NCBI GenBank assembly: GCA_021613375.1
Contig: CM038722.1
Coordinates: 28,674,903-28,738,902 of the forward strand
Origin: Megaleporinus macrocephalus
Lineage: Eukaryota; Chordata; Actinopteri; Characiformes; Anostomidae
Length of the DNA stretch: 64,000 nucleotides
Direction: 5' to 3'
Below are positions 22,770-33,185 of the stretch, piece by piece. Made by a program: the position numbers and the translations under genes. Within the stretch, counting starts at the first letter, position 1, and every line of letters starts with the position of its first letter. The notes below the pieces were generated by a model. The model was not told where the DNA came from. It saw only the letters and a program-made list of their open reading frames with translations, and made no database searches.

Positions 22770-23360
22770 TGTGTTGCGTTCCTTCTCACACTGCAGGGCA
22801 AATGATGGCTGGCTCATGAAATTCTGTTGTCTCCAAGCAAATCAGGCCTAGCATTGGTTGGGCTGTATCATTATGAAGATCACTGAGAGGCTGGAAGTGA
22901 CCTGAATGTTTCCTGGCCGCTTCAGTCTACGCTCAGCGACTGTGCTGCTGTTCAATAAAAGAGCATTCTGTCAGAGCAGACATCTGCTTTGGTGTCAGAA
23001 GTGGGATAGAGACCCACAGTGGCCTGTAAATAAACAGGGCTTTCTCAAACTTAAAAGTAAACGTGAAAGACCACATAAGCAGAAGCAGTGCAGTGAAGAG
23101 CGGCAGTGCTGAGCTTTTCCTGTGCCTTATTCTATACCAGCGCCACCCTGGTGTCAGAAGTGGGATAGCGCTGGAGTGACTCAAAGGAAGACGGCAGAGA
23201 AAACCAAGCCTGGCTGAAAGAATGAGGAGATAGAAGTGGTGCAGCAAAAACCGGCAGCACTGAGCAGCGGTTCTGCTTTGCTGCTGTCAATAAAAGAGCA
23301 CTTGCCAGCATGTGCACCGTTTCCTGTGTGTTATTTTCTTCCAATGTAGCAATAATAGTC
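22770..23360 (+). mobile_element. LTR-retrotransposon remnant (Gypsy-type) with two tRNA-Leu-like primer sites
   Basis: TGGTGTCAGAAGTGGGAT occurs at about 22991 and again at about 23150. It is complementary to the 3' end of tRNA-Leu with CCA, the usual primer-binding site just after a 5' LTR. Upstream of the first is CAATAAAAGAGCATTC, an LTR-like polyadenylation region, and a second CAATAAAAGAGCA is at about 23287. No gag or pol is left. The order suggests rearranged or tandem LTR fragments. This is a fossil retroelement, not an active one. Confidence 0.55.
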
Positions 23361-23498
23361 ATTATTATAATAAATTATGTCTCATTATGACACAATATGC
23401 TTATATGAGTGTGTCCTGCATAACATCAGCACTTATAAACTACAGCATACAGAAATCACTGTATTAGCACTTTAAATTCTGTACTACTGGTTCTTTTA

Positions 23499-24197
23499 GG
23501 GGGGCACGGTGGTTTAGTGGTTAGCACCGTCGCATGATTTGGAGGTTGGATTCCCGGTCTGGACTGTTCTCCCCGTGCTTGAGTGGGTTTCCTCCGGGTA
23601 CTCCCATTTTACTCCCACAGTCCAAGCACATGCAGGTTGTTAGATTGATCCATAGCTGGATTACTGACCGGGCCAGCGCCCACGATGCCCATCAACATTT
23701 ATGATACAATATGTTTTTATTTCCAAGGGCCCTCCATTTTAAGGATCCTCTGACTTTTAGGGACTTTGACCCCAGGGCCTCTTGGGGCCCCTAACCATGC
23801 TTTTGGGCCCCTTGTAAAAATGGACGAGGCATTATGGCACTGCTCTGACTTCGACTTCTGGCTATTAGGGGTCCTAGGAAAGAGGGGGCCCTGGTTATAA
23901 GAGCCCCTACCAGGGGACCCTATAGAAGAGCAGGGCATACCATTAGAGGGCCCTTGATCACGAGGGGCGCGGGTTGGGGAGATTATCAAAGAGCAAAGAG
24001 TTGCCCAAGGGCCCAGGCTATCCTTAATCTGTCCTTGGGTTGATCACTCTCTCTAAATTGCCTGTAGGTGTGAGTGTGTGTTGGCCATGTGATGGACTGG
24101 CGACCTGTACATAGTGTACCCCGCCTTCGCCTGATGATGCTGGGATTAGCTCCAGCCCCCCGTGACCCCAACTAGTGGGATAAAGCGGAAGATTATT
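23499..24197 (+). mobile_element. tRNA-derived SINE interrupted by a hAT-like element
   Basis: The head has pol III promoter-like boxes: TTTAGTGGTTAGCA (A box) and GGTTGGATTCC (B box). CTTGAGTGGGTTTCCTCCGG and the 3' part from 24046 (TGTAGGTGTGAGTGTGTGTT, GGATAAAGCGGAAGAT) follow. The two parts are separated by the insertion at 23651-24037; the uninterrupted sister copy at 51273-51600 shows the original join. Confidence 0.8.
23651..24037. mobile_element. hAT-like element nested in the SINE
   Basis: The 387-bp insertion is bounded by GATTGATC (23643-23650) and GGTTGATC (24038-24045), 7 of 8 bases identical. The uninterrupted SINE copy at 51.42 kb has GGTTGATC once at this point, so the duplication is a true target-site duplication. 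The ends CATAGCTGGATTACTGACC and (reverse) CAAGGACAGATTAAGGATA are imperfect inverted repeats. A sister copy is at 29760-30103. Confidence 0.85.
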
Positions 24198-24343
24198 GTG
24201 TTGTGAACATCAAAATCACTTTTCTAGAATAATCACCGCAGCTCTGTTCTTCAACGCCTTCCTCACGATAGCTGGACGGAGTAATGTCCAGTACCACGGT
24301 GACGTTGGACTTGGTAACAGTATGAAGAGCTCAGTGGTCCTAC

Positions 24344-24573
24344 CTCTGCTTGTGCTCTTGTAGCAGTGCGTTGGTCTTGTCATATTTGAGCTGCAGGGCC
24401 TCGTGCTGGCCCTGAGCTTCGTTGAGCCGCTGGTTGATGGCCTTGCAGAGCGACTGAGCATCCAGCCAGTACTTCTCCAGCTTCTCCACTCTCTCTCGAC
24501 TTTCGTCCACACTCTTCTCCAGAGCGGCTCCCCGAGCCTCCCAGGCCAAGCGGTCCGCCTCACACACTCGCAG
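24344..24573 (-). CDS. ppp1r9a: Neurabin-1, exon 9: coiled coil
   Basis: The 230-bp exon (residues 916-992) has acceptor TTTCCCCTAAG and donor GTAGGA, phase 0 in and phase 2 out. It encodes a long coiled coil: ALEKSVDESRERVEKLEKYW, LDAQSLCKAINQRLNEAQGQ and HEALQLKYDKTNALLQEHKQ. The same E..ERM.KLE.YW.EAQ.LC....E.L.E.Q.QY.ALE.KY.KA pattern occurs in both mammalian neurabins, so the family assignment is firm. Confidence 0.95.
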
Positions 24574-24690
24574 CTTAGGGGAAAAATAATTATTTAAAAA
24601 TAAATAAATAAATATATCACAGATGCTTCATATTGAGCTGCACATCGTCAGACCGATCATGCCTGAACATCAAGAGGCTTTGGAGCCTAC

Positions 24691-24744
24691 CTTCTCCTTC
24701 ATCAGCTTCAGCTCAGCTACAGTCGCACTGTGCTTTGTTTGTAG
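24691..24744 (-). CDS. ppp1r9a: Neurabin-1, exon 8 (54-bp small exon), coiled coil
   Basis: Eighteen codons (residues 898-915), LQTKHSATVAELKLMKEK, with acceptor TGTCTTACAG and donor GTAGGC, phase 0 at both ends. It corresponds to the LQ.KHAVTEAEIQQLK stretch of the mammalian proteins that opens the coiled coil. Its symmetric phase would allow skipping, shifting the heptad register by 18 residues. Confidence 0.92.
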
Positions 24745-24889
24745 CTGTAAGACAGACAACGGGAAGTTAAAAGAAGTTGTACTTCTGTAAGGATTCTTAG
24801 TACAGACAATGAACCTCATCCACCAGCCATCCTTTTGAAGACATTTCTTCTTAAAACCCACTTTTCACTAATATTCTGAAAATCACTGT

Positions 24890-25295
24890 TGATTTTCTAT
24901 ATTATTTTAACACCGTTTATATCCTGTGAAAGTTTCATGATGAATGCACCAATAGAAATGTTCCAAAATCACTTCCATTGACTTACATTGAAAAAAAAAA
25001 CAATGTTTTTGTCCAGTACTGCAAAGTTTCCTATTTTGGTTTTTATATCATCGCTGCCCAAAGAGAAAGAGGTATCTCCAAAACAGCAACTTTGGTCTCA
25101 GGAGAGACCAAAAACTTTCTTTATTCCTAATGTAAGTCAATGGAACCAGAATTTTTTTCCACATTATTTTGGAGCAGTTCTATTGGTCCATGCATCTATA
25201 AATTTTCACACAATGTAAACAGTAGCTGTCAGGTTTAAATGAGACAGAAAAATGAAAATCTTCAAAAATTTAGATGTTTTTTCTTTGGACAGCCA
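24890..25295. mobile_element. Interspersed repeat, family A, rearranged copy
   Basis: It contains TGATGAATGCACCAATAGAA, CTGCCCAAAGAGAAAGAGGT, CAGGAGAGACCAAAAACTTT and TTCTTTGGACAGCCATGATA, the blocks shared by family A, partly repeated as if two copies were joined. Confidence 0.55.
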
Positions 25296-25422
25296 TGATA
25301 TACAAGCTTATAACTGTAAAAAGTTCGTAACAACAGAAGAACCCAGTTTGGTGCTACATAGAACAAGTTGAAATTCCCCTGAAAGACAACAACATTCTTC
25401 CAGAACTCTTTCTGAGCCGTAC

Positions 25423-25575
25423 CTCTTTGAATCTTTGGTCCAGCTCTGTATGGTTCATGTCCTCCGGAAGAACAATGCCTTGATTTTTCAGGTGCTCAAA
25501 GACCTCCTGGGTAAGATCAAACGTCATATCCTCTTCTTTCTCCTGCTCCTTCTCTTCCGCCCGTGTGGTTATATC
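25423..25575 (-). CDS. ppp1r9a: Neurabin-1, exon 7
   Basis: The 153-bp exon (residues 847-897) has acceptor CTGTAATACAG and donor GTACGG, phase 0 at both ends. A Glu/Lys-rich start (ITTRAEEKEQEKEEDMTFD) is followed by EVFEHLKNQGIVLPEDMNHT and ELDQRFKE, leading into the coiled coil. The EVFE block corresponds to EEVFELPED in the mammalian protein, between the PDZ domain and the coiled coil. Confidence 0.9.
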
Positions 25576-25869
25576 CTGTATTACAGCGACAGAGGACAAA
25601 TCAGAGACTCGTCTATAGATCCGACCCGACTGACTAATCCATCATTGAACGCTAGAAAAATCTATAATTCATTCTACTACTACGCCCTGCCTCTCTCGAA
25701 CTTCCTCTACTTCCCTTTCTCTGTTCTTATCGCCGACTTTCCTTCCAACAGCCTGAACTCCACACGCGGAACACAAGTGCTCACTTGCTGATGGAAGTGT
25801 GGAGGGTGTTTAAAAATGGAACAGCCGGACCCCCTTGAACACTTGCAAACATGGGCTGGTACTCACTAC

Positions 25870-26330
25870 ACAGTCCTGGGTAGGGCTGGGTACTGAATTC
25901 CATACTTTTAATGGCACCAACTGAATTACTTGACCAAGCATGCTGAACCTCTATACTAGGGGTGTAATGAATCTGTAACTGAGACTATAACCACAATAGA
26001 AACGTGTATAGTCTCATATCGCAGCCCCAGAAAACAGAACTGTGACACTCCCAAACACACTGCCACAGCTGCTCGCGCAGCCTTTTGAACTCTCATTACG
26101 TTTATTTACGTGAAAGTTAATTTATCCCATAACATAATTTCTTTTATTGATGTTAACGTTCATTTTTCTTATTCAACTCAATCAACCCAATCCAAACGAC
26201 TGGCTCAAACTAAATCTAGTACACACAGTGTAACCCCAGTGCATTTTCATGATCACTGAATACTGATACCTTGAGTATCTGCCGATAAACAACGAGGCTG
26301 TTAGGAATGAACTTGTCTGGATGCACGTTT
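25870..26330. repeat. Decayed hAT-like fragments
   Basis: TAGGGCTGGGTACTGAATTC near 25873 and TAGGGGTGTAATGAATCTG near 25959 look like ends of hAT-type elements, but no complete element or target duplication could be defined. Confidence 0.3.
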
Positions 26331-26639
26331 CCTGAACCATTTAAACAACAAAATGCTCAAACCATGAAGCTGTGAAACAAATATAAGCATATTTTTTCTG
26401 TGTCCCTGGAGTTTCTGCCAATTGTCAGGAGTCTGGCTTGCAAGACTAGGATTCCCCTGATGCCAAGAGCAGACTGAAAGTCTACGAACGTCTTTCTATT
26501 CCAGGACTGGACAAGGAGTCTCTTGGGCCATTTTCACTCCTGGCATTAGCATATATATATATATATATATATATATAGATATCAATCATCGCTGTCTAAA
26601 GAAAGATCTCCATTTTGACTATTTTGCTGCCCTTATATA

Positions 26640-27847
26640 TGGTTTTAGACCAAAATATTTTATTAATATGGTGTAGGGCCTCCTTTTGCGTCCAGTACAG
26701 CGTCAATTGGTCTTGGGAATGACATATACAAGTCCTGCACAGTGGTCAGAGGGATTTTAAGACATTCTTCTTGCAGGACACTGTCCAGGTCACTACGTGA
26801 TGCTGGTGGAAGAAAACGTTTCCTGACTCGCTCCTCCAAAACACCCCAAAGTGGCTCAATAATATTTAGATCTGGTGACTGTGCAGGTCATGGGAGGCGT
26901 TCAATTTTACTTTCATGTTCATCAAACCATCTTTCACCAGTTTTGCTGTGTGTATTGGTGCACTGTCATCCTGATACACGGCACCACCTTCAGGATACAA
27001 TGTTTGAACCATTGGATGCTCATGGTCCTCCAGAATGGTTCGGTAGTCCTTGGCAGTGACGCGCCCATTTAGCACAAGTATTGGGCCAAGAGAATGTCAT
27101 GATATGGCAGCCCAAACCATCACTGATCCACCCCCATGCTTCACTCTGGGCATGCAGCAGTCTGGGTGGTACGCTTCTTTGGGGCTTCTCCAAACCGTAA
27201 CTCTCCCGGATGTGAGGAAAACAGTAAAGGTGGACTCATCAGAGAACAATACATGTTTCATTGTCCACAGCCAAGATTTGTGCTTCTTGCACCATTGAAA
27301 CCGAAATTTGGCACGAGTGACCAAAGGTTTGGCTATAGCAGCCCGGCCGTGTATACTGACCCTGTAGAGCTCCTGACGGACAGTTCTGGTGGAAACAGGA
27401 GAAGCTGAGCTGCACATTTAGTTCTGCCGTGATTTTATGTTTTTTGGGTTCAATCCGGGTTAGAACCCAACATCCCTTTCAGACAGCTTCCTCTTGCATC
27501 CACAGTTAGTCCTGTTGGATGTGGTTGGTCCTTCTTGGTGGTCTGCTGACATTACCCTGGATACCGTGGCTCTTGATGCATCACAAAGACTTGCTGTCTT
27601 GGTCACAGATGCGCCAGCAAGATGTGCACCAACAGTTTGTCCTCTTTTGAACTCTGGTACGTCCCATAATGTTGTGTTATTGCAGTATTTTGAGCTAAAC
27701 TGTGTCTTACCTGCTAACTGAACTTCACACTCTGCTCTTACTGGTGCAACGAGTAATTAATGAAGATTGGACACCAGACTGGTCCTATTTAGCCCTGAAA
27801 CCTCCCACACTAAAATGACAGGTGTTTCAGTTTCATTGTCCAACCCA
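26640..27847 (-). mobile_element. Tc1-like transposon with degenerate transposase
   Basis: On the - strand the element carries a broken Tc1/mariner transposase. FSDEST near 27228 holds the first catalytic Asp, QDDSAPIHTA near 26970 the second, and a PDLNIIEPLW-type block near 26855 the Glu; these lie in different reading frames, so the gene is inactive. The right end keeps the inverted repeat (GACAGGTGTTTCAGTTTCAT at about 27817-27836), while the matching left repeat is missing. It lies in the intron between exons 6 and 7 of neurabin-1. Confidence 0.9.
26855..27417 (-). pseudogene. Tc1-like transposase pseudogene
   Basis: The longest intact pieces are 27097-27417 (106 residues, includes TKAKFRFQW-like and FSDES blocks) and 26866-27075 (69 residues, includes the QDD block). 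Stop codons and frameshifts separate them from each other, from the N-terminal DNA-binding part (about 27420-27720) and from the third catalytic residue. The family is DD34E Tc1-like. Confidence 0.85.
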
Positions 27848-28386
27848 TATTCATATACATACGTACGGCAAAGTATCATAATCAACAACGATTCTTAATG
27901 AAAATTGGTTGTAATATGCACATCTATGTGTGTATGTATGTGTGAAAGAAGACACAAAGCTACACATATGATACGCCTCCTGTAGAGATTTGGTGCTGTA
28001 TTGTCCTATGCAGATGAAAGCTATGTATTGATGTAGGTGTGTGCAGATCTATATGTGTGTGTATGTGTATATGCATGTGAAACAATGCAGCACTATAGCC
28101 GAAACGAAAACAGCTGCATAGTTTCTTTCTATGGTCTGACGTCATGTTAGCAATCCATGCATTCCAGAGGTTTGAAACAGTCCTACCATGTACACAAACA
28201 AAGTCCTGTGGAACGTTTTCATCTGACAACAAACGCAGCGAGAGACTGGTGTAGTAAATGTTATGCAATCCCACCGTCAGTGTTCTCTGGAGACACAGGC
28301 CAGCACAGTGATCTCGTTGTCCACGTGTGATCAGTTCACATGAGTTGGATATTAATACAAAGCGTAACCCACGCCGCCCTTCTCAC

Positions 28387-28651
28387 CTCTTTTATAGGGC
28401 TCTCCTTCTCTCCTCCAGCCAGTAGCTGTGGAATCTCCTGCTGTTCTAAATGCGTGTGCTGCTGTATCTGCTCCTCAGCCTCAACTTCCTGAGGCTGGAG
28501 GGTCTTCTCTTCACGGTCTTCTTCCTCATGCTGGAGGATATCATCTTCTTGGTGATCTTGTTTTTGAGGGCTCTTCTCTTGCTCCAAAGTTTCACTGATC
28601 AGTCGAGCCACTTCACTCTCCACCCCTGGCTTCTCCCGGCCAATCAGAAAC
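28387..28651 (-). CDS. ppp1r9a: Neurabin-1, exon 6: end of PDZ domain and Gln/Glu-rich linker
   Basis: The 265-bp exon (residues 758-846) has acceptor CTAAATGCAG and donor GTGAGA, phase 2 in and phase 0 out. It opens FLIGREKPGVESEVARLISE TLEQE, the last PDZ strand and the helix that follows in both neurabins. After this the fish protein departs from mammals: a linker rich in Gln and Glu (for example LQHEEEDREEKTLQPQEVEA) replaces the RRQRELLEQHYAQY-type segment. The change may be lineage-specific. Confidence 0.93.
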
Positions 28652-28726
28652 CTGCATTTAGACACCATGGACAGTTAGTAGCATTAACAGACTCGTTTTC
28701 TGAATTCATTGACCTGCGTTCAAATA

Positions 28727-28796
28727 ACAGGAGGTTATTCCCCTCTAATGAAAGGAGGTTATTCCCCTCTAATGAAAGGAGGTTATTCCCCTTTAA
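28727..28796. repeat. Short tandem repeat, three 23-24-bp units
   Basis: AGGAGGTTATTCCCCT followed by CTAATGAA, three times in a row, in the intron next to exon 6. Confidence 0.9.
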
Positions 28797-28861
28797 GGCA
28801 AAGTTAGGAATTTTGGACATACGTGTTTCTCTTGAACAAAGACAATATGCACACATACATT

Positions 28862-28869
<8 letters not shown>

Positions 28870-28902
<33 letters not shown>
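28870..28902. repeat. (AC)n microsatellite
   Basis: Pure AC dinucleotides. Confidence 0.95.
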
Positions 28903-28905
<3 letters not shown>

Positions 28906-28916
28906 GACATCAGAAT

Positions 28917-29172
28917 ATCGTCGCTGTCCAATGAAAAACATGTATCTCTATTTTTTTTTAGATTTTGAGTTTTATACATTACTTGAACAAGCCAATGGTC
29001 GTTTACATTGTGTGAAAATTTCATGATGAATGAACCAATAGGAGTACTCCAAAGTAGCTTGGGAAGGATTCCGGTTCCATTGACTTACATTGAAAGTAAA
29101 GTATGATTTTGGCCTCTTCTGTAGAGTTACAATTTTTGAGAATCTGTTTTTTATTGGACAGCAACAATATTT
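28917..29172. mobile_element. Interspersed repeat, family A, copy
   Basis: Opens CGTCGCTGTCCAATGAAAAA and closes TTTTTATTGGACAGCAACAA, giving inverted ends. The middle has TTTCATGATGAATGAACCAA and GGTTCCATTGACTTACATTG, as in the other copies. About 255 bp. Confidence 0.7.
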
Positions 29173-29759
29173 TTTTTGTAAAGCGGCGCTGCCAACGCAT
29201 GTTTCTCATGTCAAGAGACTATTGCTGTAATAAAAAAAATAAATATGAAGACACATTATGAGACAAAGCACATGGGACACAAGAGAGCATGACCAGAGAG
29301 ATATATGAGGTGGCTATGCTAATTGTTAAGCTGTGACACTGAGGTGTTTAAACATTACAGCAGCACTGCTGTGTCTGATCCACTCACACCAGCACAACAC
29401 ACACTGCAGAGAAACTCACCCTTAGAGAAATGTTCTCCATACCGTAATAGATTATGTGACTTAAGAAATATAAGACTTGCTGTTATTGAGTTCCATAAGT
29501 TTGGTGACGCAGTGACAGTGATTTACAGTCTACAGGAGAAACACTGAAGATAGCTGATGCAGGAACGTTGTTCAGACTGACTGTGCAGTACTAGTAACAT
29601 GTTTTACTCTGCTGATCTCCTGCTGAACTTAACGATACAATTCAATTCATTAGTTAGTAATTATTCATTATTCTGTATATGTGTGTTTCGTCATATTTGA
29701 AATACAGGGTTAAATATCATTTTTAAGTAATACTTCTGGAATGAGAGACCGGCTCTAGG

Positions 29760-30103
29760 CATGGCTGGATTACTGACCGGGCCATTTTGTGATGCCTTTC
29801 CACATTTATGATACAATATAGTTTTATTTCTGAGGGCCCTCCATTTTAAGGATCCTCTGACTATTAGGGACTTTGACCCAAGGACCTCTTGGGGCCCCTA
29901 GCCATGCTTTGGGGCCCCTTATGAGAATGGATGAGGCATTGTGGCGCTGCTCTGACTTCGACTTCTGGCTATTAGGGGTCCTAGGAAAGAGGAGGAGCAT
30001 ATTTTTAGAGGACCCTGGTTATGAGAGCCCCTACCAGGGGTCCATAGAGAAGAGCAGGGTAATTCTTTGCCCAGGGGCCCAGACAATCCTTAACCTGTCC
30101 TTG
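29760..30103. mobile_element. hAT-like element with 8-bp target duplication
   Basis: The 344-bp element is flanked by perfect GCTCTAGG repeats (29752-29759 and 30104-30111). The inverted ends are CATGGCTGGATTACTGACCG and (reverse) CAAGGACAGGTTAAGGATTG. It is the sister of the insertion at 23651-24037; both have the GGGCCCTCCATTTTAAGGAT block. No transposase. Confidence 0.88.
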
Positions 30104-30178
30104 GCTCTAGGTGTTTTGATACTGTCCAATCTGGCTCCCTTTGAAAAACGTTTGGGCAACCCTGCTCTAGGAGCACTG

Positions 30179-30662
30179 AACTATATGGACGAAAGTATTG
30201 GGACACAGCTCTTAGTAACTGAATTCAGGGGTGGATTTGTATTATGTGGAGTGGGCCAAGGCCCCTTAAATCCAGTGAGGGAAAATTTTAACGCTTCAGC
30301 CCAGCAAGACATTTTGGATAGTTGTATGCTTCCAACTTTGTGGGAACAGTTTGGGGAAGAACTTTTCCAGTTCCAGCATAAGCCTGGTTGGTTGGTTGAA
30401 TTTGGTGTGGAAGAACTTGACTGGCCTGCACCGAATCCTGACCTCGACCACATCCAACACCTATGAGATTACCTAGAACGGAGATCGTCTTTCGTCCAAT
30501 ATTACCGTCCGACCTCACAAACACATACCCCAAAACCTAGAAAGGCCTCCCAAAAGAGTGGAAGCTGTTCTACCTGCAAAGCGGGAACCAACTCCATATA
30601 AATGCTTACGCCACCTCCTGTAGCTTCTATAGGTGTAACATGTAGGTGTCCCAATACTTTTT
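30179..30662 (+). mobile_element. Tc1-like element, internally deleted, with transposase remnant
   Basis: Ends TATGGACGAAAGTATTGGGA and TAGGTGTCCCAATACTTTTT are inverted repeats. On the + strand VEFGVEELDWPAPNPDLDHI (about 30392-30455) is the WPxxSPDLNPIE region of a Tc1-like transposase in which the Asn and Glu of the catalytic block are altered. The rest of the transposase is missing. Confidence 0.85.
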
Positions 30663-31023
30663 ATTAAATATACACAGGCTACAGAGGGGAAGAGCTCTCT
30701 CACACATGCTCAGATAGCCATTATATAATAGGCCGTAAGGATACGCTGCCCTTCACCTGAAAATCAGACACTACTCTAGTGAATCATTAACGGATCCTCA
30801 AGCACCAGTGTGCAATATCTTTTGTGCAAACACAAGCACACCCTATGATCTATGAACCACTGGGACTGGACACCAGAGTCAGTGTTAGGCTAGAAAGCTA
30901 TTGCTTCACAGTGGACTTCTGTATTTCAACGTCTGAAATGCTTCAGCTCGTAACAATAAAGAAACCTCACCCAGAATTCCAGCCGAGCAAATCATTAACA
31001 GATTAGACGAGTCTGAACTGGGT

Positions 31024-31027
<4 letters not shown>

Positions 31028-31056
<29 letters not shown>
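31028..31056. repeat. (GT)n microsatellite next to exon 5
   Basis: Pure GT run, 13 bp past the donor side of exon 5. Confidence 0.9.
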
Positions 31057-31058
<2 letters not shown>

Positions 31059-31068
31059 ATTTGCCTAC

Positions 31069-31173
31069 TTCACGAGTCCCCTGGTGTTCTTCAGTATAGT
31101 AGCAGCAAACACCTGAGTGACCCCGACTAGACTGACTCCATCCACCTCCACTATCTGATCGTTTACTTTAATG
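31069..31173 (-). CDS. ppp1r9a: Neurabin-1, exon 5: PDZ domain, second part
   Basis: The 105-bp exon (residues 723-758) has acceptor TTTTCCAG and donor GTAGGC, phase 2 in and out. It encodes [20 protein letters not shown] and [15 protein letters not shown]. IxVNDxIVEVDG is the core strand and turn of a PDZ domain; the GVTQxFAAxxLRNT helix lines the peptide-binding groove. It is nearly identical to mammalian neurabins. Confidence 0.97.
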
Positions 31174-31504
31174 CTGGAAAACAAAACAACAACAACAACA
31201 ACAACATTATACAAAACCAGTATTAACATTGCATAACATCTCGTTCTTCTTTCTAATGTTGAGCAAGGCTGAATACTGAATAATGAAAGTAGGTCAGGGT
31301 TAAAAAGTATTTCATGTACTAAGGATTGGCTAACATGCTTTAGATTTGATTAAAAGTGAAACCCACAGTTTCCTAAAGTCAGTGCTTGTTCAAACAGGCA
31401 TGTTTTTCTTCTCAGGCCTTCCTCAACACTGCTTTGATCTGATTAACATTAAAGTACTTCAGTCTTATCAGCTCCAGCATTACTGGGTAAAGCATTCCTC
31501 GTAC

Positions 31505-31625
31505 CGGCCATCGCGCTGGGCAGCTCCTTTCTCTGTGATGGTTTTGACGAAGATGCCGAGTTTCTCCAAGCCCTGATCAGCCCCGACGCCCATTCCTATT
31601 ATACTGATCCCGAGTCCCTCTTCTC
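31505..31625 (-). CDS. ppp1r9a: Neurabin-1, exon 4: PDZ domain, first part
   Basis: The 121-bp exon (residues 683-723) has acceptor TGTTCGTACAG and donor GTACGA, phase 1 in and phase 2 out. It encodes [20 protein letters not shown] and [24 protein letters not shown] (686-689) is the carboxylate-binding loop of the PDZ domain. In mammals this PDZ binds p70S6 kinase, glutamate-receptor tails and other partners, placing PP1 near its substrates at dendritic spines. Confidence 0.97.
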
Positions 31626-31739
31626 CTGTACGAACACACAGTAAACACATACAGGGAATTCACAGGAACGCCAGCACAGCTCAGTATACATATACACGCT
31701 CTAGAGGACCAGACCACACATATACATTCAGTACACAAA

Positions 31740-33185
31740 TTCATCCATCCATCTATTATTTCATTCATCCACTCGTTTACCTACCCATCCATCCATCAAT
31801 TTATAAATTCACCAACTCCTTTACCTACCTATACACCCACTCATCTCTTTAATCACTGCACTCATTTACCCATCCATCCATCCTTATTTCATTCATGCAA
31901 CATTTCAACCATCCATTTATTCTATGCACCTATTCATCCATCCATCCATTAATTTACTCACCCACTCATTTACCCATGTATCCATCCATTCATCCATCCA
32001 TCCATCAACTCCTTTATTAATACACCCACTCAACCATCCCTTAACTCTTTTACATAGCCAGTTAGTTTCATTCATCTATTAATACATACTCGCCACTCAT
32101 TTATTTACCTATTCATTCATTCATCTATTCAATCATTTATCCATCCATTCACTGGTCCATCATTTGGTCTTTGGTCTCTTCAATAATCATTCAAAAACTT
32201 TTTAACCTGTTTGTTAATTAAAACACCCACCAATTAATTCACTGCACTCATTTACAGATCCATCCATCCATCCATCCTTATTTCATTTACTTAACCATCG
32301 ATTCTATGCACCTATTTATCCATCTATCTGTTAATTTACTCACCCACTCATTTACCCATGCATCTATTATTTCATTTATCCATTAATCTGCTTTTCCACC
32401 AATTCAATACACGTACCCTTCCATCCATCCATCAACTCTTTTATTAATACACCCACTCAACCATCCATTAATCCTTTAACAAAATCAGTTTATTCATCCA
32501 TCTATTAATACATACTAGCCACTCATTTATTCACCTACCATCATCCATTCATTCATTCATCCATCCATCCAATCATTTATCCATCCATCCACCAATCAAT
32601 TCAACTTTTAATTGTTCGAAATAATTGATTCATCCATTCACTAATCTCACTCTTCTACGTATCCATTCATATATTTAAAAAATTGTTAACATACTTTGAA
32701 GTATTTTTTAAATGAATACTTGTTGACAAGTTTAGCCCACATTTCAATAATAATCTCTTAATTCACTGAACTCATTTACCCATCCATCCATCATTTCATC
32801 ATTATTTCATTCATCCAACATTCCACTCATCCATCGATTCTATGCACCTATTCATCCATCTATCTATTAATTTACTCACCCACTCATTTACCCATGCAGC
32901 CATTATTTCATTTATCCATCAATCTGCTTTTCCACCAATTCCATCCACTTACCCATCCATCCATCCACCTACCCATCCGTCCATCCATCATCTCTATTAA
33001 GATCTCATCCACTCAACCGTCCCTTAATCCTTTTACAAAACCAGTTAGTTTCATCCATCTATTAATACATACTAGCTTCTCTTTTATTCACCTACTATTG
33101 ACCCTTTATTCTACATCCATTCAATCATTTATACATCCATCCATCAACCAATCAATTCATCTGTTAATAATTGATTCACCCATAC
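31740..33185. repeat. Degenerate (ATCC)n-rich repeat region with higher-order structure
   Basis: Dominated by CATCCATCCATT-type tetranucleotides. A longer block containing ATTCTATGCACCTATT, TTAATTTACTCACCCACTCA and TTTACCCATG recurs near 31.92, 32.29 and 32.84 kb, giving an overlying period of about 400-550 bp. Confidence 0.85.

Noticed and set aside
23499..23570. tRNA gene
   Set aside because: A- and B-box-like motifs are present, but the sequence cannot be folded into a full cloverleaf and continues as a SINE with a sister copy at 51.3 kb.
30181..30533. Frames antisense to the Tc1-like remnant at 30.18-30.66 kb
   Set aside because: The transposase similarity is on the + strand only; the - strand frames are shadows.
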